Shown: positions 15,261 to 22,864 of the stretch, piece after piece
Layout of the letters: every line of letters starts with the position of its first letter
How positions within the stretch are numbered: position 1 is the first letter of the stretch
Source of the DNA: Bacteroidota bacterium
GTDB lineage: Bacteria > Bacteroidota > Ignavibacteria > SZUA-365
Length of the DNA stretch: 26,198 nucleotides
Direction of reading: 5' to 3'
NCBI GenBank assembly: GCA_018224415.1
Contig: JAGTUZ010000114.1
Location: forward strand, 1-26,198
Program-made: the position numbers and the translations under genes
The notes under the pieces: model-generated
What the model was told of the DNA's origin: nothing
What the model saw: the letters and a program-made list of their open reading frames with translations, nothing else
The model's database searches: none

Positions 15261-15290
15261 GTGGGCGGAATCACCGCCCACTTTTTTTTT
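15261..15290 (+). terminator. Intrinsic terminator of hpf
   Basis: An eight-bp perfect stem GTGGGCGG (15261-15268) / CCGCCCAC (15274-15281) with loop AATCA is followed at once by nine T. It ends only four bases before the hprK ATG. Confidence 0.9.
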
Positions 15291-15294
15291 GCCT

Positions 15295-16326
15295 ATGCCC
15301 GCAGCACGCAGTCCTCTCTCCGACCTGAAGGTCCTCCCCAGCAAGCCGATCACGGTCAGTGCATTCTATGAGCTGAACCGCGAGCGCCTGCGATTCTCCT
15401 CCGCCAACGGACTCGAGAACAGTGAACGGCAGATTCACGAGAAAAATCTGCACCGTCCCGGACTCGCCCTGGCCGGGTATGTCGAGCTTTTCACCTATGA
15501 CCGTGTACAGGTATTCGGCAACACGGAAATTCGTTACATCGAATCGCTCGAGCCGGCACTGGGTGTGCAGGCGTTCGCCCGACTACTCGATTTCGAAATT
15601 CCCTGCATCGTTGTCACCAACGGCAACACCCTCTGTCAGCAACTGCTCGACGCCGCCACGGCGCGCGACGTCCCGGTGTTTTACTCCCGGTACGAAACCA
15701 CGAAGGCGACCTATTTCATGGGCGACTTTCTCGATGACCAGTTTGCGCCCAAGACTCCCATCCACGGCGCCTTCATCGACGTATACGGCGTGGGTGTGCT
15801 CTTTGTCGGACGCTCGGGCATCGGCAAAAGCGAGATCGCGCTCGACCTGGTCGAGCGCGGACACCGGCTGGTTGCCGACGACGTCGTGGTGGTGACACGC
15901 AAGGGCGAGGGCATTCTCATGGGATCGGGGACGGACCTGGTCAAGCATTTCATGGAAATTCGCGGCCTGGGGTTGATCGATATCCGGGCCATTTTCGGTA
16001 TTCGTTCCATCCGCTTCCAGAAGCGCCTCGAGATCGTTGTGCAACTCGAGGATTGGGACGACCGCAAGGAATACGAGCGCACGGGCCTGGACACCGAAGA
16101 AGCGGACGTCCTGGGCGTGCAGGTGCCGCATATCCAGCTGCCCATATTCCCCGGAAAAAACGTCACGGTAATCACCGAGGTGATCGCGCTCAACTACCTT
16201 CTCAAGCATTATGGCTACGACGCTGCCGTCGCGTTCTCCAACAAACTTAAGGAACGGCTCGAGGCAAAAGCGCGGCAGGATTCCGGAGAGCGGGCCATCG
16301 ACTGGTTCGAGCACGATTTCGAATGA
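15295..16326 (+). CDS. hprK: HPr kinase/phosphorylase
   Basis: A 343-residue homologue of HprK, which phosphorylates and dephosphorylates Ser46 of HPr-type proteins. The N-terminal domain starts around ITVSAFYELNRERL. The kinase domain has H157 (PIHGAFIDVYG), Walker A GRSGIGKSE (172-180), VADDVVVV and the family signature EIRGLGLIDIRAIFG (221-235). ATG 15295 is the only reasonable start; an upstream extension would read through the hpf terminator. There is no Shine-Dalgarno: the leader is the U-rich terminator tract. In FCB bacteria HprK commonly occurs without sugar PTS transporters, so its role here is regulatory and unknown. Synteny with xerC and hpf fits that group. Confidence 0.94.
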   Translation: MPAARSPLSDLKVLPSKPITVSAFYELNRERLRFSSANGLENSERQIHEKNLHRPGLALAGYVELFTYDRVQVFGNTEIRYIESLEPALGVQAFARLLDFEIPCIVVTNGNTLCQQLLDAATARDVPVFYSRYETTKATYFMGDFLDDQFAPKTPIHGAFIDVYGVGVLFVGRSGIGKSEIALDLVERGHRLVADDVVVVTRKGEGILMGSGTDLVKHFMEIRGLGLIDIRAIFGIRSIRFQKRLEIVVQLEDWDDRKEYERTGLDTEEADVLGVQVPHIQLPIFPGKNVTVITEVIALNYLLKHYGYDAAVAFSNKLKERLEAKARQDSGERAIDWFEHDFE

Positions 16327-16446
16327 GTTTGTCCGTACCGTTTGGTTGATTTTTACACAGTTTTTCTGCTTCTTTCCCAAAGCAACCACTGACCCGCATG
16401 CCCGATCTCGCGTTCCATTTTCTAGTATATCTCTGACGGAGGTTGT

Positions 16447-18132
16447 ATGTCTCCTCGCTATCTGTTCGTTGCCCTGCTCTGCTGCGGACTCCTGGTCTCC
16501 TGTGGGAAGAAATCCGGAGACAAGGACCCGATGAGCGAAACTGCCGTGGTGGCGTTGTCCGGCGACGCGGATAACCTCAATCCCGTGGTTTCGAGTTCCA
16601 GCACGGCGGGCGACATCCAGGGCAACATCTACCCGACGATGTTCGATGTCTCCTTCAACCTGCGCGAAGGCAAGCTCGAATTCGAGCCCAGCCTGGTGCG
16701 GGCCTGGGAATTCACCAACGGCGGGAAGGACGTGATCCTGTATATCCGCCCGGACGTACGCTGGGAAGACGGCATCCTGGTGACGCCGCTGGACATCAAG
16801 TTCAGTTACGAGCTGTACGGGGATCCCGAGGTGGCAAGCCCGCGCCGCTCATATCTCGAAAGCATGATCCATACTGACGGCGCGTTCGACGTCGACAAAA
16901 GCATCGAGATCCTCAACGACACCACGATGGTGTTCCACTTCACACGGCAGTATCCGCTGCAGCTTTTCCATCTCAACCTCTCCCCGATCCCGCGGCATGT
17001 GTACCGCAATGCCGATCGCAGGACGCTGCGGGCCAACCCGGCCAACGAACGTCCGGTTGGCGCCGGTCCGTTCAAGCTCGAGGAGTGGACGCGGCAGCAG
17101 CAGATCGTGCTCACGCGCAATCCCACGTCCACCTTGCCGTACCCCGCAAAGCTCGAGCGCGTGATCTTCCGTGTGATCTCCGAGCCGACGACACGACTGA
17201 CGGAATTAAAGAAGGGCGACATTGACCTCATGCAGCCAATCTATCCCGAAGACGTGGCTGACCTGCAGGAAACCAGTCCCGACATCAAACTCGTCACGCT
17301 GCCGCCGCGCAGCTATGAGTACATCGGCTGGATGAATATCGACAACGATGAATGGCACGCCAGCGGGAAGAAGACTCTGAAGCCGCATCCGCTGTTCGGC
17401 GACCGCCGTGTGCGCCAGGCACTGACGTACGCGATCAACCGGAAAGCAATCCTCGAGGACCAGCTCGGTCCCTACGGCGAACTGGCGGTCACGGACTTCT
17501 CACCCATATTCCGCTGGGCGATCCAGCACGACCTGATCCCGTATCCCTACGCGCCGGACCGCGCGCGGCAGCTGCTCCGCTCCGCCGGCTGGTCCGATTC
17601 CGATGGCGACGGCCTTCTCGACAAGGGCGGAAAGTCCTTCGAGTTCACCCTCTATTACAACGTCGGCAACAAGCGCCGCGAATACGTGGCCACGATGGTG
17701 CAGGAAAACCTCAAGCAGATCGGCATCAAGGTCAACCTGCAGTCGGTCGAGCCTGTTGTGCTCTACAAGAATATCGAAGAGAAAAAATACGACGCGTTCA
17801 TCGCCGGATTCTCCGTCGGACTCGCCATCGATCCGGCCGACCGATGGGGTGAAATCACGAGTCCCTTCAACACCGTGGCGTTCGAGAACCGCCGCGTGGC
17901 GGAGCTTCTCAAACTCGGCCTGCATGTGCCGACCGAGCGCGACGCTGGACCGTTCTGGAAGGAGATCCAGTCCATTCTCCACCAGGAGCAGCCCTGCACA
18001 TTCCTTTACTGGGTGAAGGATATTGTCGCCGTGAACCGCCGTCTCAAGGGTGCCAATCCCAACATCCTCGGTGTCACCGACCACATGTGGGACTGGAAGA
18101 TCGGAGATCCGAAGTCCGCCATTACCTACTGA
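16447..18132 (+). CDS. Peptide/nickel-type ABC transporter solute-binding lipoprotein (SBP family 5)
   Basis: A 561-residue periplasmic-side lipoprotein that captures the substrate for the two following permeases. The signal peptide ends in a lipobox, LLVSC, with Cys19 as lipid site. The family-5 pattern is clear: LSGDADNLNPVVSS, FEPSLVRAWEFTNGGKDVILYIRPDVRWEDG, PVGAGPFKLEEW, and DRRVRQALTYAINRKAI. Around residues 384-392 is a short Ca-binding-type loop, DSDGDGLLD, often seen in such proteins from FCB bacteria. A strong GGAGG sits before ATG 16447. Peptides are the usual ligands, but family-5 proteins also bind sugars, nickel-chelates and siderophores, and the ligand cannot be read from sequence. 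Confidence 0.93.
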   Translation: MSPRYLFVALLCCGLLVSCGKKSGDKDPMSETAVVALSGDADNLNPVVSSSSTAGDIQGNIYPTMFDVSFNLREGKLEFEPSLVRAWEFTNGGKDVILYIRPDVRWEDGILVTPLDIKFSYELYGDPEVASPRRSYLESMIHTDGAFDVDKSIEILNDTTMVFHFTRQYPLQLFHLNLSPIPRHVYRNADRRTLRANPANERPVGAGPFKLEEWTRQQQIVLTRNPTSTLPYPAKLERVIFRVISEPTTRLTELKKGDIDLMQPIYPEDVADLQETSPDIKLVTLPPRSYEYIGWMNIDNDEWHASGKKTLKPHPLFGDRRVRQALTYAINRKAILEDQLGPYGELAVTDFSPIFRWAIQHDLIPYPYAPDRARQLLRSAGWSDSDGDGLLDKGGKSFEFTLYYNVGNKRREYVATMVQENLKQIGIKVNLQSVEPVVLYKNIEEKKYDAFIAGFSVGLAIDPADRWGEITSPFNTVAFENRRVAELLKLGLHVPTERDAGPFWKEIQSILHQEQPCTFLYWVKDIVAVNRRLKGANPNILGVTDHMWDWKIGDPKSAITY

Positions 18133-18168
18133 TCCCCGTTCCGGCGGGTATCCGGACGAGGTCTCCCA

Positions 18169-19134
18169 GTGTATCGCTATCTCATTCGACGTGTATTGTC
18201 GGCAATCCCACTACTGTTTGGATTGCTGACAATCACGTTTTTTATTATCCGGCTGGCTCCGGGCGATCCGGTGTCGTTGTATGTGCAGGGTGACGTCGAT
18301 CCGCATTATGCCGAGGATCTTCGTGCCGCCCTGGGACTGAGCGATCCACTGCCCCTGCAATACGTGAAGTGGCTCAAGGGGACCTTGACCGGAGAGCTCG
18401 GGGTGTCGTTCAGCAAGAACGCCGAGGTCGCCGACATCCTTCTCGAGACCCTTCCCAACACGCTGTTGCTCACCACGTTCGCGCTGCTGTTCAACTTTGT
18501 GCTCGGCATCGGCCTTGGCATCATCACTGCGCTGAAGCGGGGAAGCGGCATCGACCATACGGTGAACATCACATCGCTGTTTGTGTATTCCATGCCGGAG
18601 TTCTGGCTCGGATTGATGCTCATTCTCGGCGTGTCGCTGCAACTGGGCGTCCTGCCCGCTTCCGGCATGCATTCGCCGCTCGCGAAATATCTGTCCTTTC
18701 CCGAATATGTATGGGATGTGGCGCAGCATATGGTCCTTCCCGTATTCGTGCTCGGCGTTGCCTCGGCAGCGGCCACGGGACGCTACATGCGCGGCAGCCT
18801 GCTCGAGGTCATCAACCAGGACTACATCCGTACGGCACGCGCCAAGGGCCTGAGTGAGGTGCTGGTTATCGGCAAGCACGCCATGCGCAACGCCATGATT
18901 CCCATTATCACGTTGCTCGGACTGTCACTGCCGTTTTTACTTGGCGGGGCGGTCATTGTCGAGACCGTGTTCGCCTGGCCGGGAATGGGGAAGCTGACCA
19001 TCGATGCGATTTTCTCCCGCGACTACCCGCTGATCATCGCCTGCACCATGGTATCGGGCGTGATGGTGATTTCGGGGAATCTCGTTGCGGACTTACTCTA
19101 CGCCCTGGTCGATCCAAGGATACGGTATGACTGA
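18169..19134 (+). CDS. dppB: Peptide/nickel-type ABC transporter permease, DppB-like
   Basis: A 321-residue inner-membrane permease with the DppB/OppB beginning (MYRYLIRRVLSAIPLLFGLL, then RLAPGDP) and about six membrane helices. The cytoplasmic EAA loop that docks the ATPase is YIRTARAKGLSEVLVIGKHA, followed by AMIPIITLLGL and ending LYALVDPRIRYD, as in the family. The start is GTG 18169 with GAGG upstream. It follows the binding protein by 36 bp and overlaps the next permease gene by 8 bp, so the three form one operon. Confidence 0.94.
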   Translation: MYRYLIRRVLSAIPLLFGLLTITFFIIRLAPGDPVSLYVQGDVDPHYAEDLRAALGLSDPLPLQYVKWLKGTLTGELGVSFSKNAEVADILLETLPNTLLLTTFALLFNFVLGIGLGIITALKRGSGIDHTVNITSLFVYSMPEFWLGLMLILGVSLQLGVLPASGMHSPLAKYLSFPEYVWDVAQHMVLPVFVLGVASAAATGRYMRGSLLEVINQDYIRTARAKGLSEVLVIGKHAMRNAMIPIITLLGLSLPFLLGGAVIVETVFAWPGMGKLTIDAIFSRDYPLIIACTMVSGVMVISGNLVADLLYALVDPRIRYD

Positions 19135-20641
19135 GCGCGGTCGCGTCCCGAAGGTGCGTCTTGCAGCAGGCGGATCGCCGCTGCTGCGCTTCCTCGACCG
19201 GAATGTCCCCGGCGTCGCGTTCATTCGTTCGGGACAACGTCGTTTTGGTCTTCTGCTGTTGGGGTATGTGCTCGCCTTTGTCGTGGTCATTCTCGGTGCC
19301 TGGCAGGATTTCATCCGGGCATTCGTTTCCTTCGGCCTGAGCATGTACCTGCTGATTGTCGATCCTGGCCATCTCGTGGTGTTCTGGCGTGGAGAAGTTA
19401 TCGAGCACTGGATAGCGGCGCTTTTCTCCGTTGTCATGCTGATGCTGCTGTGGTGGTTGAACCGCCGGTACCTGCTCGTGGAAGCTGCCGACGCTGTCGA
19501 GCACGAACGCAGCCAGTGGGCGCTCGCATGGCGCGAATTCAAGAAGAACCGCGTGGCGACCACCGGACTGGTAGTGATCGTCCTTCTGTACACCGTGGTC
19601 TTTCTCTGTCCGTTTCTCGCACCCTTCCACCCGAACGCCTTCCAGGACGGGATCGTCACGAAATACCAACCGCCGTTGTCCACCGTCACCGTGTTGCATC
19701 TGAAGGAGCGGCGTGTCGCCGGACTCGAGCAATCGTCACTCAACGTGGATCCCGAGCATGCACACGCCATCCGGCAGCTGATCGAGGTCAACCGCGAACT
19801 CACCGAGGAGGGCTTCGGCAGGCAGCGCGCGGTGGACGGGTATCATGTCGAGGGCTCCAACGTCATCGCGACCGTGGGCAATGAGGCCGACTCCATCTCC
19901 ATTGCGTCCTTGGTGGACAGTGACCCTGATGTGTTCGCCGGCGAACGGCGCTATCTGCTCGGCACCGACGGGTACGGGCGCGATTTGCTCAGTCGCATTC
20001 TCTACGGTTCCCGCGTGTCGCTCACGCTCGGCTTCATCGCCGTGCTGCTCTCGGTGTCGCTCGGGACGTTTGTGGGACTGATGGCAGGGTATTTCGGCCG
20101 ATATACCGACAGCGTGCTCATGCGCATCGTCGACGTGCTGCTGGCCTTTCCGGCGCTGTTCCTGATCCTGATCATCATCGCCGTCTTCGAAAGCGTCAGC
20201 GTCCCGCGAATCCTGCTGATCGTGGTTGTGCTTGGGCTCACGAGCTGGATGGGCATTTCCCGCCTGGTGCGCGGCGAGGTGCTCAGTCTCAAGGAGCGGG
20301 ATCACGTGATGGCCGCGCATGCCCTGGGTTTCGGACACGCGCGTATTCTGTTCCGACATATCCTGCCGAACGTGCTCACGCCAATCATCGTCAACGCCAC
20401 ACTCCGCATCGGTGGCATCATCCTGGTCGAGGCGGCACTCAGCTATCTCAACATCGGCGTGCAGCCACCCACCGCCAGCTGGGGCAATATCATCTTCGAA
20501 GGGAAGGATGTGCTCGCCCATGCCTGGTGGGTGTCAACCTTGCCCGGTTTTGCCATAGTGCTGGTCGTGGTCTGCTTCAACCTCGTCGGCGATGGACTGC
20601 GCGACGCCTTCGACCCGATGCTCAATAACGAGCGCGCATGA
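19127..20641 (+). CDS. dppC: Enlarged DppC-like ABC transporter permease
   Basis: A 504-residue permease, against about 300 in typical DppC/OppC. The extra sequence is of two kinds. First, an N-terminal membrane part (about residues 1-125) adds roughly two to four hydrophobic helices before the standard start (WREFKKNRVATTGLVVIVLL). Second, there is an insertion of about 100 residues between the first standard helix and the conserved YLLGTDGYGRDLLSRILYG; it includes KYQPP, HLKERRVAGLEQ and a helix-rich stretch, and would face the periplasm. The C-terminal half is ordinary, with the EAA loop DHVMAAHALGFGHARILFRH. ATG 19127 is chosen because it gives an 8-bp overlap with dppB. Its terminal codons are part of a 21-bp repeat. 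No ATPase gene follows. Confidence 0.92.
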   Translation: MTERGRVPKVRLAAGGSPLLRFLDRNVPGVAFIRSGQRRFGLLLLGYVLAFVVVILGAWQDFIRAFVSFGLSMYLLIVDPGHLVVFWRGEVIEHWIAALFSVVMLMLLWWLNRRYLLVEAADAVEHERSQWALAWREFKKNRVATTGLVVIVLLYTVVFLCPFLAPFHPNAFQDGIVTKYQPPLSTVTVLHLKERRVAGLEQSSLNVDPEHAHAIRQLIEVNRELTEEGFGRQRAVDGYHVEGSNVIATVGNEADSISIASLVDSDPDVFAGERRYLLGTDGYGRDLLSRILYGSRVSLTLGFIAVLLSVSLGTFVGLMAGYFGRYTDSVLMRIVDVLLAFPALFLILIIIAVFESVSVPRILLIVVVLGLTSWMGISRLVRGEVLSLKERDHVMAAHALGFGHARILFRHILPNVLTPIIVNATLRIGGIILVEAALSYLNIGVQPPTASWGNIIFEGKDVLAHAWWVSTLPGFAIVLVVVCFNLVGDGLRDAFDPMLNNERA

Positions 20642-20700
20642 TGCAACAGCGAGCGCGTTTGATGCAACAGCGAGCGCGCTTGACGCAACAACGAGCGCAT
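20623..20700 (+). repeat. 21-bp tandem repeat across the dppC stop codon
   Basis: About 3.7 units beginning CAAnAnCGAGCGCG run head to tail (20623-20643, 20644-20664, 20665-20685, 20686-20700). The first unit holds the last dppC codons and its TGA; that unit and the second end in ATG. The repeat is in frame with the downstream 75-residue gene. Confidence 0.88.
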
Positions 20701-20745
20701 CGGCGGTGCTCCAACCATCGACATAACAGAACGGAGACTCATATC

Positions 20746-20973
20746 ATGACCAGTGTGGAACAGCACAAGCTTGTGCGGGAACTGCGCGATTTCACGGCCA
20801 GAATGACAAGGGAAGAGGAACGCCTGTTCGACATGTACCGCAAGCGCGACAAGGACGACGAAGACCTCGACACGTTGTCAAGGAAAAAATTGCAGGAACT
20901 GTATGAGAAGTACGTCGTGGCGTCGCGTCCCAAGGGAAACCCGCTTGACAGTCTGTTCAGCAAGAAACCCTGA
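20746..20973 (+). CDS. Small charged hypothetical protein
   Basis: A 75-residue, highly charged, probably helical protein (ELRDFTARMTREEERLFDMY, then KRDKDDEDLDTLSRKKLQEL) with a short C-terminal tail ending SLFSKKP. I recognise no family. ATG 20746 follows GGAG at nine bases. The frame is open back to ATG 20638, which overlaps the dppC stop as ATGA and would give 111 residues with a repetitive basic N-terminus (MQQRARL repeats); this looks like repeat sequence rather than protein, but coupled initiation there is possible. It could be a soluble coiled-coil adaptor; that is a guess from composition only. Confidence 0.75.
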   Translation: MTSVEQHKLVRELRDFTARMTREEERLFDMYRKRDKDDEDLDTLSRKKLQELYEKYVVASRPKGNPLDSLFSKKP

Positions 20974-21074
20974 GGGTGCATTGAACCACGAGACGGCGGG
21001 TGTTATCTTGCTACGTCCGGCCGTTTCCGGCCCACAGTTCCGGTGACCGATTCGATTATCCCGAAGGGCTTGCA

Positions 21075-21971
21075 GTGAAGGACCAGCAAAAAAACGAGAT
21101 CAAGGTAGGACTCACCGTCCTCATCGGTGTGTCACTGTTGCTGTATGGCTTCGCCACGTTCAAGGACTGGTCGGTGGGTGCCGACGAATACCTGCTGCGT
21201 ATGCACTTCCCGACGTCGGCCGGACTCGCGGTCGGGGATCAGGTCACCGTGAACGGCGTGCGAGCGGGGAAAGTGGAAACGGTCTCGCTGCTCAACGGGG
21301 GAGTAGAGGTGTATGCGCTCATCGACGCCGACGTGGAGGTCAGGCGGGATGCGCGTCCGGTGATCCAGATGCTCGAACTGATGGGGGGAAAGAAAATCGA
21401 AATCCGCCAAGGAAGCGAAGGGCCCACGCTCGCGCAGGGTGAGATACTGGCGGGGACGGTCGATCCTGACATCGCCGGGGCGCTGGGACTGTTAGGGGAT
21501 ATGCAGGGCAACGTGCGGGACATCGGCACGCAGGCAGATTCGCTGCTTCGTGGCATCAATGCCGTGGTGGGCGACAAGGAATTCATCGCGGCGCTGAAGC
21601 AGTCCGTGGTGAATCTCCACGCGGTCAGCGCGGAATTGCGCTCGTACGTCTCCCGCAACAGTGGCAATCTCGACCTGCTGACACGCAATATGGTGGCGCT
21701 GTCCAGCCGCGTCGACACGATGCTGACCGAATTGCGTCCGCTCGCCAGCAACAGTCTGAAGAAAACCGACCGCGTGCTGGGGAACGCGGATTCTCTGGTC
21801 ACGGAACTGCGCGGCATCGCAGGGGAGATCCGGGACAGCCGCGGCCTGCTGCACACCGTACTGCACGATACCTCCTTTGTGCGACGTCTCGACAACATGT
21901 TGCTCAAGGTCGACACGCTCAGCCGCATCATCATCGACGGCGAATTCAAGGTCGACGTCAGCCTGTTCTGA
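21075..21971 (+). CDS. MCE/MlaD-family lipid-transport protein
   Basis: About 298 residues with one N-terminal membrane anchor (VGLTVLIGVSLLLYGFATF) preceded by KNEIK, then a single MCE domain (YLLRMHFPTSAGLAVGDQVT, VNGVRAGKVETVSLL, VIQMLELMGGKKIEIRQGS). A long helical region follows (about residues 125-298), as in MlaD/Ttg2C-type proteins that form hexameric rings in the periplasm and move phospholipids between membranes. GTG 21075, with GAAGGG upstream, is preferred over an upstream in-frame codon at 21000, because KNEIKVG is where family members begin. No MlaE permease or MlaF ATPase gene lies in the window. Confidence 0.88.
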   Translation: MKDQQKNEIKVGLTVLIGVSLLLYGFATFKDWSVGADEYLLRMHFPTSAGLAVGDQVTVNGVRAGKVETVSLLNGGVEVYALIDADVEVRRDARPVIQMLELMGGKKIEIRQGSEGPTLAQGEILAGTVDPDIAGALGLLGDMQGNVRDIGTQADSLLRGINAVVGDKEFIAALKQSVVNLHAVSAELRSYVSRNSGNLDLLTRNMVALSSRVDTMLTELRPLASNSLKKTDRVLGNADSLVTELRGIAGEIRDSRGLLHTVLHDTSFVRRLDNMLLKVDTLSRIIIDGEFKVDVSLF

Positions 21972-22147
21972 ACCGCGCGATTTCCTCACCGATATCTCCC
22001 TTCCGTCATCGTTTGACTTTCTGCTGAAATCAGTCCATCTTTACGTAATCTGTCCATCGTAGAACACTGCTGACAGCATCGCATGCGTCCGTTTCACCGG
22101 CGCGATGCCGAAAGACCGGGCTTCTCTCATTCATCATCGGAGGATAT

Positions 22148-22738
22148 ATGAATCTCGTTGATCGCGCGAAAAACATCATCATGTCGCCCAAGTCCGAATG
22201 GGAGGTGATCGCAAACGAACCTGCCGATATGGGCGCCATTCTCACCGGGTATGTGATCCCGTTGGCGCTGCTGCCGGCCGTCGCCAGCTTCATCGGCTAT
22301 GGGTTCATCGGATTCGGATTCATGAGCGGCATCACCGTCGGCATCGCCTATGCCGTCGTGAGCTTGCTCAGTTCGTTGATCGGTGTTCTTGCGCTCACCT
22401 TTGTGATCAATCTGCTGGCACCAAGCTTCGCTTCGGAAAAAGACCAGGGACGTGCCATGCAGCTCGTGGCATACACGTATACGCCGATGTGGATCGGTGG
22501 CCTGCTCAACGTCCTCCCGGTGATTGGCTGGCTCGGTGGGTTGTTCGGGCTGTACGGCATCTACCTGATGTATCTCGGTTTCCCGCACACGATGAAAACC
22601 CCGCAGGACAAGGTCGTCGTGTACATGATCATCGCCATCATTGTCCTGGCCATCGTGTACTTCGTTGTCGCAGGGATCCTGATGAGTATCGTGTTCGGCA
22701 TTTTGGGTGTCGGCCTGTTTGGCGCGATGGGCGGATAG
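22148..22738 (+). CDS. YIP1-family integral membrane protein
   Basis: A 196-residue protein with about five membrane helices. The cytoplasmic start NLVDRAKNIIMSPKSEWEVI followed by a helix at LTGYVIPLALLPAVASFIGY is the usual beginning of bacterial YIP1-domain proteins; QLVAYTYTPMWIGGLLNVLP is the conserved middle. The function of bacterial members is unknown. ATG 22148 has a strong GGAGG six bases upstream. It is preceded by about 175 bp without a gene, where I see a possible -35 TTGACT near 22013 but no convincing -10. A bidirectional terminator follows at 22807. Confidence 0.87.
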   Translation: MNLVDRAKNIIMSPKSEWEVIANEPADMGAILTGYVIPLALLPAVASFIGYGFIGFGFMSGITVGIAYAVVSLLSSLIGVLALTFVINLLAPSFASEKDQGRAMQLVAYTYTPMWIGGLLNVLPVIGWLGGLFGLYGIYLMYLGFPHTMKTPQDKVVVYMIIAIIVLAIVYFVVAGILMSIVFGILGVGLFGAMGG

Positions 22739-22770
22739 GTGTAATGGGCTGTTAGATGCGATGGGCTGAC
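22726..22770 (+). repeat. Imperfect 16-17 bp repeat over the YIP1-gene stop
   Basis: Three diverged copies of a unit around (G/A)ATGGGC(G/T)G begin at 22726, 22743 and 22760. The first holds the gene's TAG, the second another TAG and the third a TGA. It resembles the other junction repeats in the window but is degraded. Confidence 0.45.
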
Positions 22771-22806
22771 GCATTGCCGGCCTGTTGCACGGGGAGCCCG
22801 GATGAC

Positions 22807-22843
22807 AAAACGCCCCGTCAGCCTGAGGCTGACGGGGCGTTTT
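22807..22843. terminator. Bidirectional intrinsic terminator
   Basis: A perfect 17-bp stem starting AAAACGCCCCGTCAGCC with a three-base loop (TGA) and ending in TTTT lies between the convergent YIP1 and rhodanese genes. A-tract and T-tract on the two arms let it serve both strands. Confidence 0.93.
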
Positions 22844-22864
22844 CATGAATCGATGGAGGAGGGG

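Noticed and set aside
16327..16446. Promoter for the ABC importer operon
   Set aside because: TATATC near 16429 resembles a -10 box, but no -35 at suitable distance was found, so it was not listed.
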